Source: an uncultured beta proteobacterium
GTDB taxonomy: Bacteria > Pseudomonadota > Gammaproteobacteria > Burkholderiales > Burkholderiaceae_C
Direction: 5' to 3'
Length of the DNA stretch: 38,489 bases
NCBI GenBank assembly: GCA_903909815.1
Contig: CAIVXG010000205.1
Coordinates: 1-38,489, forward strand
Shown: piece after piece, positions 16,669 to 23,461 of the stretch
Layout of the letters: each line of letters starts with the position of its first letter
Position numbering within the stretch: position 1 is the stretch's first letter
Translations under genes and position numbers: made by a program
The notes under the pieces: model-generated
Databases searched by the model: none
The model's input: the letters and a program-made list of their open reading frames with translations, nothing else
Told to the model about the DNA's origin: nothing

Positions 16669-17682
16669 ATGAGAAAACAGTTCTTGGCTGCGGCACTGGC
16701 TGTGGCGTCGGCTGCCGTTTCGGCCCAGGGGCAGGTCAACATCATCTGTTCGGTGCAGGCCGAATGGTGCAACATGATCAGCACCGTTTACGCCCGCACC
16801 ACCGGCACCAAGGTCAATCTGAGCATGAAGGGCTCGGGCGAAGCGTTGGCGCAGCTGGTGGCCGAACGCGAAAACCCCAAGACCGATGTCTGGTTTGGCG
16901 GCACCGGCGACCCGCATCTGCAGGCTGCCGAGCAGGGCCTGTCGCTGGAGTACAAGTCGCCGGCGCTGAGCCAGTTGCAGCCTTGGTCGCAACAGCAGGC
17001 AAAACAGTCCGGCTACAAGACCGTGGGCATCTACTCGGGGCCGCTGGGCTTCGGCTACAACACCGAACTGCTCGCCAAGAAGAAGGTACCGGCGCCCAGG
17101 AGTTGGGCCGACCTGCTCAAACCCATATACAAAGGCGAAATATTGGTCGCGAATCCGGCCGCCAGTGGCACGGCATACACCATGGTCGCGACGCTGGTGC
17201 AGCTCATGGGCGAAGACAAGGCGTTTGACTACATGAAGGCGTTGCACAAAAACGTGAGCCAGTACATGCGCTCCGGCACCGGCCCGATCAAGGCGGTGGC
17301 ACGCGGCGAGTCGGCAGTGTCGATCAGCTTTGTGCATGATGGGCCGGGCGAAAAAATGAACGGCTTTGCGTTGGAAACCATCACGCCCTCAGAGGGAACA
17401 GGCGCCGAGATCGGCTCCATGAGCATCATCAAGGGCGCGCGCAATCTGGAGGCCGCGAAGAAGTTCTACGAATGGGCACTCACGCCCGCAGCGCAGGAGA
17501 TGGCGGCCGCGGCCAAGCAGTTCCAGGTGCCGTCGAACAAGGCGGCCAGGGTGGATGCGCGCGTTCCTGACTTCAAAATGATCAAGTTCATCGACTACGA
17601 CTACGCCAAATACGGCGCCAGCGCCGAGCGCAAACGCCTGATAGCCAAGTGGGAGAAGGAAGTCAACTCGCTGCCGCATTGA
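16669..17682 (+). CDS. afuA: ABC transporter substrate-binding protein, AfuA-like (sugar phosphate or ferric family)
   Basis: The product has 337 residues with a signal peptide ending near VSA (19). It has the fold of the ferric-type binding proteins (SBP_bac family). Its conserved stretches NPKTDVWFGGTGDP (69-82), HKNVSQYMRSG (193-203), FVHD (221-224) and SEGTGAEIG (241-249) resemble AfuA, which was first called a ferric binder but was later shown to bind hexose phosphates. The adjacent Tyr-Tyr pair typical of FbpA iron sites is not seen. It is divergent from zwf, has a HexR-like box 12 bases before its ATG, and heads the transporter operon. A sugar-phosphate ligand is my inference; ferric iron remains possible, and automated annotation would probably say iron. 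Confidence 0.8.
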   Translation: MRKQFLAAALAVASAAVSAQGQVNIICSVQAEWCNMISTVYARTTGTKVNLSMKGSGEALAQLVAERENPKTDVWFGGTGDPHLQAAEQGLSLEYKSPALSQLQPWSQQQAKQSGYKTVGIYSGPLGFGYNTELLAKKKVPAPRSWADLLKPIYKGEILVANPAASGTAYTMVATLVQLMGEDKAFDYMKALHKNVSQYMRSGTGPIKAVARGESAVSISFVHDGPGEKMNGFALETITPSEGTGAEIGSMSIIKGARNLEAAKKFYEWALTPAAQEMAAAAKQFQVPSNKAARVDARVPDFKMIKFIDYDYAKYGASAERKRLIAKWEKEVNSLPH

Positions 17683-17692
17683 GCCGGGAATC

Positions 17693-17776
17693 GTCATTGC
17701 GAGCGCAGCGCGGCAATCCATGGTGGAGCACTTCGGTACTCGTGGATTGCCACGTCGCTGCGCTCCTTGCAAAGAC
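17693..17776. repeat. Dispersed palindromic repeat between afuA and afuB
   Basis: It starts GTCATTGCGAGCGCAGCG with CGGCAATCCATGG and returns as CGTGGATTGCCACG, with a slightly eroded right end (CTCCTTGCAAAGAC). It begins 10 bases after the binding-protein stop codon and would form a strong hairpin in the operon mRNA. Confidence 0.85.
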
Positions 17777-17800
17777 GATCAGGAGAGGAACTGAGCCGTA

Positions 17801-20008
17801 ATGAAGCAGCATCCCAACCATTCCATCGTCCTCTGGCTCGCGCTCGGCGCTCTGTCGTTCCTGCTGCTTCCCTGGTACGCGATACAGGACTCGGCCTGGT
17901 ACCTGGTGCTGCCGCATATTTTCGGTGGACCCGAGAGCGCCAGCGGCATCGTTCAGGCTGCCGTGTACGGACGCGTCTGGCTCTGGGTCGCCATGGCAGG
18001 CTTGGCGCTGGCGAGCTTGGGGTTGTTGGCGGCGCCGGGCAAAGCGCAGAGCCACTGGCTGACGGCTGGCGGTCTCATCGGCGGCGCCGGGCTGCTGCTC
18101 GGCGGCTTCCTGATCGGCGCCAAAGGCTGGAGCTCTGGTCTGCTCAATACGCTGTTTGGTGAGCTGGCGGTGAATCAATTCGGACTGGGCGTGGGCGGCT
18201 TTGTCACCATCACTTCCCTGGTGCTGCTGTTCGCGTTCGGATTGGCGCGCCGTGGCATGTTCAAGGGCGATCTGTTCGTCGCGGGCGCCGTCGTGGGCTG
18301 TGGCTCTCTGCTGGCGCTGTTCATCGCGTATCCGGTCGGCAAGGCGCTGTACAGCGCCTTCCTGGGCGAAGACGGTCAATGGTCCATGCCGGCTCTGATC
18401 ACCCGTCTGGCGACGGATCGCATCTGGAGCCTGAGCTGTCTGGCGGGCGGGTTGCGTTGTGGCGTGGCCTGGAACACGTTGTTTCTGGGGCTGCTGTCGG
18501 CCACCGGAACGACGGTGCTGGGAACGATGATGGCGCTGATGGCCGAGCGCGGCAACCGGCGCTGGCAGGGTCCACTCAAGGTGCTGGCGATGCTGCCCAT
18601 CATCACGCCGCCCTTCGTCGTGGGCCTGGGTCTGATCCTGCTGTTCGGTCGCGCCGGTGTGGTGAATCATTTTCTGGAATACGCCTTCGGCATCGAGCCC
18701 ACACGTTGGTTCTACGGCCTGTTCGGAGTTTGGGTGGCGCAGATGTTCGCGTTCGCACCCATCGCCTTCATGATCATGCGCGGCGTGGTGCAGGGCGTGT
18801 CGCCCAGCCTGGAAGAGGCCGCGCTGACGCTGCGCGCCAACCCTGAGCGCACCTTCTTCAGCATCACGCTGCCACTGCTGTTGCCGGGGCTGGCCAACGC
18901 CTTCCTGGTGGGCTTCATAGAGAGCATGGCCGACTTCGGTAACCCCATCATCGTGGGCGCGCAGTTCTCTGTGCTCTCGACGGAAATCTTCTTTGCCATT
19001 GTCGGCGCGCAAAACGACCAGGGCATGGCTGCGTCGCTGGCCTGGATTCTCACGCTGTTTGCGCTGGGTGCCTTTGCGCTGCAGCGCGGTGTCTTGGGCA
19101 AACAGAACTACACCACGGTCAGCGGCAAGGGCGACTCCGGTCTGCCCATGGCCTTGCCGCAGCGCGTGCGAAAGCTGGTGCACGCGGTGGCGCTGCCCTG
19201 GCTGGCGTTCACCGTGGTGGTGTACCTGTTTGCCTTTGCCGGAGGCTTTGTGCAGACCTGGGGGCGCGACTACACGCCGACCTTCCAGCACTTTCACACT
19301 GCGTTTGCGCTGGAGTGGGGTCAATTCGGTGTGGTGTGGGCTGGCACCGCCTGGAACTCGCTCTTCACCACGCTCAAGCTGGCGGCGGGCGCCGCACCGG
19401 TCACGGCCTGTTTGGGATTGCTCATCGCGTGGTTGCTGGCGCGCACCGAGTTCAAGGGGCAAGGCCTGTTCGAATTTGCGGCGCTGCTGGCCTTTGCCAT
19501 TCCAGGGACGGTGCTGGGTGTGAGCTACATCCTGGCGTTCAACGTGCCGCCGTTTGAACTCACCGGCACTTCGCTCATCATCATGCTGTGCTTCGTGTTC
19601 CGCAATTTGCCGGTGGGCGTGCGCGCCGGTACCGCGGCGTTCAAACAACTCGACCGATCCTTGGATGAGGCCTCGCTCATGTTGCGCGCGTCCACCTTGC
19701 AGACGCTCTTGCATGTGGTGCTGCCCCTGCTCAAGCCCGCGCTCGTGGCGGCGCTCGTCTACAGCTTTGTGCGCGCCATGACGACAGTCAGCGCGGTGAT
19801 CTTCCTGGTGACGGCCGAGAACGAACTCGCCACAACCTACATCATCGGCCGCGTGGGCAACGGCGACTATGGCGTGGCGCTGGCGTATTGCACGGTGCTG
19901 ATCGTGCTCATGTCAATGGCGGTGGCGCTGATCCAGTTCCTCGTTGGCGAGCGCAAACTGGGGCGGCGCGCAGCCGCTGTGACAAGTGTCGCCATTCCCG
20001 CTTATTGA
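17801..20008 (+). CDS. afuB: ABC transporter permease, fused two-domain AfuB/FbpB type
   Basis: The product has 735 residues and is two binding-protein-dependent permease domains joined in one chain, as in AfuB/FbpB. Each half contains the EAA loop that contacts the ATPase: EEAALTLRANPERTFFSITLP (central, about 345) and DEASLMLRAS...VVLPLLKP (near 640). About 14 hydrophobic segments are visible. It moves the ligand delivered by AfuA across the inner membrane. It lies between the binding protein and the ATPase with a palindromic repeat on each side. An AGGAGAGG ribosome site is 12 bases upstream, a little far. Its stop codon falls inside the extended arm of the downstream repeat. Confidence 0.88.
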   Translation: MKQHPNHSIVLWLALGALSFLLLPWYAIQDSAWYLVLPHIFGGPESASGIVQAAVYGRVWLWVAMAGLALASLGLLAAPGKAQSHWLTAGGLIGGAGLLLGGFLIGAKGWSSGLLNTLFGELAVNQFGLGVGGFVTITSLVLLFAFGLARRGMFKGDLFVAGAVVGCGSLLALFIAYPVGKALYSAFLGEDGQWSMPALITRLATDRIWSLSCLAGGLRCGVAWNTLFLGLLSATGTTVLGTMMALMAERGNRRWQGPLKVLAMLPIITPPFVVGLGLILLFGRAGVVNHFLEYAFGIEPTRWFYGLFGVWVAQMFAFAPIAFMIMRGVVQGVSPSLEEAALTLRANPERTFFSITLPLLLPGLANAFLVGFIESMADFGNPIIVGAQFSVLSTEIFFAIVGAQNDQGMAASLAWILTLFALGAFALQRGVLGKQNYTTVSGKGDSGLPMALPQRVRKLVHAVALPWLAFTVVVYLFAFAGGFVQTWGRDYTPTFQHFHTAFALEWGQFGVVWAGTAWNSLFTTLKLAAGAAPVTACLGLLIAWLLARTEFKGQGLFEFAALLAFAIPGTVLGVSYILAFNVPPFELTGTSLIIMLCFVFRNLPVGVRAGTAAFKQLDRSLDEASLMLRASTLQTLLHVVLPLLKPALVAALVYSFVRAMTTVSAVIFLVTAENELATTYIIGRVGNGDYGVALAYCTVLIVLMSMAVALIQFLVGERKLGRRAAAVTSVAIPAY

Positions 20009-20170
20009 ACTTTCCGGAATACAAGACATCGACTTGGCAAAGATTCTGTCATTGCGAGCGCAGCGCGGCAATCCATGCTCGCATAACGGTGGTGCTCGTG
20101 GATTGCCGCGTCGCTGGAGCTCCTCGCAATGACGGAAGTGTCTGTCACGTATTCTGGAACTCTCAATAAT
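20002..20170. repeat. Dispersed palindromic repeat with long matching outer arms, between afuB and afuC
   Basis: The core is 20048-20133 (GTCATTGCGAGCGCAGCG ... CTCCTCGCAATGAC). Outside it, the left flank (TTATTGAAC, TTCC, GAATAC, GACA) and the inverse of the right flank (TTATTGAGAG, TTCC, GAATAC, GACA) match, so the palindrome extends to about 169 bp. The left arm includes the afuB stop codon; the right arm ends near the afuC ribosome site. Confidence 0.8.
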
Positions 20171-20185
20171 GAAGAGAACACATTG

Positions 20186-21229
20186 ATGAATCACGGCATT
20201 GAATTTCGCAACATCAGCAAGCGCTACGGTACGGACCCTGCGGCGCCGCTGGTGGTGTTTGACGTGAGCTTCGCCGTGCCCAAAGGGACGCTCACCACCA
20301 TCCTCGGTCCCTCGGGCTGCGGCAAGACCACGACGCTGCGCATGATGGCGGGACTGGAGTCGCCCACATCGGGGCAGATCCTGATCGACGGCAAAGACGT
20401 GACCACGCTGGGGCCGTCCGAGCGCAATCTGAGCATGATGTTTCAGAGCTACGCGCTGTTTCCGCACATGGACGTGCTGGCCAACGTCGGCTATGGTTTG
20501 AAGATGGGTGGCGTCAGCAAGGACGAGACGCGTCGGCGCGCGCAGGAGGTGCTGCGCTCCGTCGGTCTGGTCGGTTTTGACGCGCGCCTGCCCAGCGAAC
20601 TCTCGGGCGGGCAGCAGCAGCGCGTGGCGCTGGCGCGGGCCCTGGTGCTGGAGCCGGCGGTGTTGCTGTTTGACGAACCCCTGAGCAATCTTGACGCACG
20701 CCTGCGGCGCGAGATGCGTGAAGAAATCCGTAGCCTGCAGCAGCGCTTGCAGCTCACCGTGGCCTACGTCACGCACGACCAGAGCGAAGCGCTGGCCGTG
20801 AGCGACCACATCATCGTGATGCAGGAAGGATGCATTGCGCAGCGCGGCACGCCGCAGGAACTGTACGAGCGCCCCATGAGCGAGTTTGTGGCCGGCTTCA
20901 TGGGCGAAGCCATGCTGTTCACCGCCAGCGCGTTGGAGTGTGGCACCGTCGCGCTGGGTCCATTGACGATCCAGCCAGTTGCTCCCGTCAAACTCGGAGC
21001 GGTGAAGGTGGCGGTGCGGCCCGAGGCCTGGCAGATCCGTCGCAGCGGAGCTGGCGTGGCGGCCAAGCTGGTGAAGTCAGCCTACCTCGGTAGCTGTTAC
21101 GAGTACAGCTTCGACACTGAGCTGGGTCGCGTGTTTGTCGTGTCAGCGGATCTGAGCCACGTGCTGGAACTGGGCGAGGTCGTGGTCTTGTGTCTGTCCG
21201 AGCACGGGGTATCGGTGGTGCCGGGCTGA
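20186..21229 (+). CDS. afuC: ABC transporter ATP-binding protein, AfuC/FbpC/PotA type
   Basis: The product has 347 residues. Walker A is GPSGCGKT (41-48), the Q-loop is in MMFQSYALFPHM, the signature is LSGGQQQR (139-146), Walker B is VLLFDEP (159-165) and the H-loop is THDQSEA. A C-terminal TOBE-like domain follows, as in the ferric, polyamine and sugar importers. It energises AfuB. An earlier ATG at 20129 is in frame but lies in the terminal CGCAATGAC of the upstream repeat. I chose 20186 because conserved sequence (IEFRNISKRYG) starts there and GAAGAG lies 9 bases upstream. Confidence 0.92.
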   Translation: MNHGIEFRNISKRYGTDPAAPLVVFDVSFAVPKGTLTTILGPSGCGKTTTLRMMAGLESPTSGQILIDGKDVTTLGPSERNLSMMFQSYALFPHMDVLANVGYGLKMGGVSKDETRRRAQEVLRSVGLVGFDARLPSELSGGQQQRVALARALVLEPAVLLFDEPLSNLDARLRREMREEIRSLQQRLQLTVAYVTHDQSEALAVSDHIIVMQEGCIAQRGTPQELYERPMSEFVAGFMGEAMLFTASALECGTVALGPLTIQPVAPVKLGAVKVAVRPEAWQIRRSGAGVAAKLVKSAYLGSCYEYSFDTELGRVFVVSADLSHVLELGEVVVLCLSEHGVSVVPG

Positions 21230-21348
21230 GCGCTTTGAGCGCGCCACTCAAAAGGGCCAAACAAGCGCCCATGCAATCACGCCGCTTAGCTCGGCGCAAG
21301 GTGCAGCGTCAATTGGTGACTCACTGTTGCGCGCTAACCCGGCAATGT

Positions 21349-21362
21349 TTGACATCGGTCAA
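21349..21362. promoter_or_regulatory. Candidate FNR/CRP-family box upstream of the second cytochrome cluster
   Basis: TTGACATCGGTCAA is a perfect palindrome with the TTGAY-N4-RTCAA form of FNR/Anr/Dnr sites (8 of 10 matches to TTGAT-N4-ATCAA). It lies 106 bp upstream of the tetraheme gene start in a 238-bp gap that must hold the promoter. No strong -10 was seen at class II spacing. A similar box precedes mtrC. Confidence 0.5.
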
Positions 21363-21467
21363 TCAATCGTCAAAACGGCCGGTCCGAAGGTCAGTTGCCT
21401 TATCCAAACAATAGCACCAGCCATAAAATGACTTCGAGTCGATTGGTTGTTTGCAAGGAGAAGGTCA

Positions 21468-22769
21468 ATGAAGAATAAAGCGCTGGTCACCATCGTGGCC
21501 TTGTTTGCAAGTCTCACCGGATCGCTGGCAATAGCCGAAGATGCCGCGTCAGTAGTGAGAGGTGGTCGCCTCTATGACAACTTCACGCTTGAGACCAAGG
21601 GTCGCGCGCCGAACTACCCCAACCCGATCTTCAAGACCAAGCAGGTGCGCGTGGCCGCTGCCGACACGTGGCGTTGCGTCTCGTGCCATGGCTGGGACTA
21701 CAAGGGCAACAATGGGTTCGTCGGCATCAGCGGCAGAAAGGCTTCCGATCCGGCTTCGGTCATCGCCACCCTCAAAGATGCGAACCACCCTTACGAAGAA
21801 CTTCTGGATGAAGCAGATCGCGTTGACCTTGCTGCCTTTGTCGTGAGCGGCCAAACGGATCTGCAAAAACTGATGGAAGCCTCGCGCCGCATCAAGCCGG
21901 TTGCGGGAACCACGGACAAGGTTTTTGCCACGGTTTGCGCCAACTGCCACGGCATCGACGGCGACCGCTTGCGCCAGTTGCCCCCGCTCGGCGACGTGGC
22001 GCGAACACGCCCTCTCGAGGTGCTGCATACCATGCTCAATGGTCACGCTGGCGGCGACATGCCGGCGCTGACGACGTTGGGAGAGGATGCGGTGGCCAGG
22101 ATGCTGGCAGCCCTGCAAACACTACCGAGCATCAATTTGGCTGCATCGATCGCCAACGGTGGCCGACTCTTTGACGACTGGCAGGTGCACACCGGTGGTC
22201 AGCGCCAGGCTCTGCCGCATCCGTCGTATCCGGCCAAAGGCTACTTCGCCAATTCTCCCGCTGAGACGTGGCGCTGCAAGGAATGCCATGGATGGGATTA
22301 CAAGGGAAATCAGGGCCGCAATGCCACCGGTATTCATGCCACCGGTATCAAGAGCCTTCGAGGTATGGCCGGGGCTGATCCCGAAAAGATTGTGTCGATC
22401 CTGAGGAGCAGTGTTCACATTTTCGGCGCCGTGATGAAGTACCGGGATCTGCAGGATCTGGCCAATTTTGTGAGTTATGGCCAGGTGGATATGGATACCC
22501 TGATCGATCCCCGCACCGGGGTTGCACGTGGCGACGCCGTTAAAGGCGCTGCGCATTACCGCACCATGTGTGCCAGTTGCCACGGTTTGGAAGGTCGCTA
22601 CGTGGGCAAGCGATTTGTCGGCAGATTGACGCGGGAAGATCCATGGCATGCTCTGCACACCATCCTCAATGGGCACCCTGACGACAATATGCCGGCGCTG
22701 CGGGAAATCGATCGCAAGGCAATTGGCGACATTCTGGCGCACATGCAGACCCTTAAAGAGAGGCCATAG
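21468..22769 (+). CDS. Periplasmic tetraheme c-type cytochrome made of two tandem diheme units
   Basis: The product has 433 residues with a signal peptide ending near AIA (23). Four CXXCH motifs are at Cys70, 157, 270 and 368. The two halves are copies of each other. Each has GGRLYD/GGRLFD, then TWRC..CHGWDYKGN, then a second heme (CANCHG, CASCHG) and a Met-Pro ligand-type loop (GGDMPAL, DDNMPAL). Each half resembles a diheme cytochrome of class I modules. The start at 21468 has AAGGAG seven bases upstream; a longer frame from 21447 lacks this. It heads a cluster with a monoheme cytochrome and a CbcL-like quinol oxidase, so a role as periplasmic electron shuttle is likely. I do not recognise a named family. 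Confidence 0.88.
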   Translation: MKNKALVTIVALFASLTGSLAIAEDAASVVRGGRLYDNFTLETKGRAPNYPNPIFKTKQVRVAAADTWRCVSCHGWDYKGNNGFVGISGRKASDPASVIATLKDANHPYEELLDEADRVDLAAFVVSGQTDLQKLMEASRRIKPVAGTTDKVFATVCANCHGIDGDRLRQLPPLGDVARTRPLEVLHTMLNGHAGGDMPALTTLGEDAVARMLAALQTLPSINLAASIANGGRLFDDWQVHTGGQRQALPHPSYPAKGYFANSPAETWRCKECHGWDYKGNQGRNATGIHATGIKSLRGMAGADPEKIVSILRSSVHIFGAVMKYRDLQDLANFVSYGQVDMDTLIDPRTGVARGDAVKGAAHYRTMCASCHGLEGRYVGKRFVGRLTREDPWHALHTILNGHPDDNMPALREIDRKAIGDILAHMQTLKERP

Positions 22770-22949
22770 GTCGAGAAATGAACTTTCACGACCCGGCTAC
22801 TCCGCACTCCGAGTCGTGAAAATAGCTTGAGCTGTGAGGCTGCGACGCCAACTGGTGCGGCCACCGGGCAATCGCTTGGAAGCTCAACGGGGTTGATGAA
22901 TGATGTGTGCGGACTTCGAATAGGTTTTATTTTGACCAAGGAGTAGTTC
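22770..22949 (+). other. Intergenic gap with hairpin and weak promoter-like sequence
   Basis: A hairpin with 9-bp arms TTTCACGAC / GTCGTGAAA (22784-22821) follows the tetraheme gene; it has no T-tract, so it is more likely an mRNA stabiliser or processing site than a terminator. A weak TTGATG-N17-TCGAAT pair (22893-22921) could give an internal promoter for the monoheme cytochrome. Confidence 0.4.
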
Positions 22950-23294
22950 ATGAAATTCAAGCTTCCCCTCTCCACCACTGGATGTCTGGTTCTTGCCTTG
23001 GCGGCAGTGGGCCCGGTGCACGCCGCAGTCGATGCGACCGCGGCCCAGGACTTGATGGAGTCCAATAAGTGCTTCCGCTGCCATTCCATCGAAAAGACCA
23101 AGACCGGCCCATCCCTGAAGAGCGTTGCCGCCAAGTACAAGGGCAAGGCCGAGGGAGAGGACAACATCATCAAGACCATCACCACGGGGCGCAAGGTGAA
23201 GCTCTCCGATGGCACGGAAGAAGATCACAAGATCATCAAGCCTCAGGATCCGGCCAAGCTCAAAAACCTGGCGCAGTGGGTTCTGGCGCAGTAG
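22950..23294 (+). CDS. Small monoheme class I-like cytochrome c
   Basis: The product has 114 residues; the mature part is about 88 residues after a signal peptide ending near HAA (26). One heme motif, CFRCH (Cys41), is followed by the TGPSLKSVAAKYKGK segment typical of small class I cytochromes. The usual distal methionine is missing: there is no Met at all after the heme. His93 in EEDHKII or a lysine could serve instead. An AAGGAG ribosome site precedes the ATG. It lies between the tetraheme cytochrome and the nonaheme/b-type fusion, suggesting it moves electrons between them or onward to MtrA. Confidence 0.88.
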   Translation: MKFKLPLSTTGCLVLALAAVGPVHAAVDATAAQDLMESNKCFRCHSIEKTKTGPSLKSVAAKYKGKAEGEDNIIKTITTGRKVKLSDGTEEDHKIIKPQDPAKLKNLAQWVLAQ

Positions 23295-23313
23295 TCCAGC
23301 GCAGGGTGAGCGA

Positions 23314-23335
23314 CGCCGACTCCTAACGGTCGGCG
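23314..23335 (+). other. Hairpin between monoheme cytochrome and CbcL-like gene
   Basis: CGCCGAC and GTCGGCG form a perfect 7-bp stem with an 8-base loop, 20 bases after the monoheme stop. There is no T-run after it. It may tune the relative amounts of the two products. A second small stem (AGTTGG/CCAACT) is at 23401-23418. Confidence 0.35.
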
Positions 23336-23461
23336 GCGAGACCGGACCTGCGCCGGCCAGCCTCCTCGAACCAAGTCGATGGACGTCACGCAGGATCTGC
23401 AGTTGGGCAATGCCAACTCCAGTGCATCCGGGTCGTCTATTGGATTCGAAGGAAATCAATC

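Noticed and set aside
17663-19714. 683-codon minus-strand open frame
   Set aside because: Antisense to the afuB permease, with His/Gln/Arg-rich nonsense composition.
22784-22821. Hairpin after the tetraheme gene as a terminator
   Set aside because: Good stem but no T-tract follows, so it was listed only as a hairpin.
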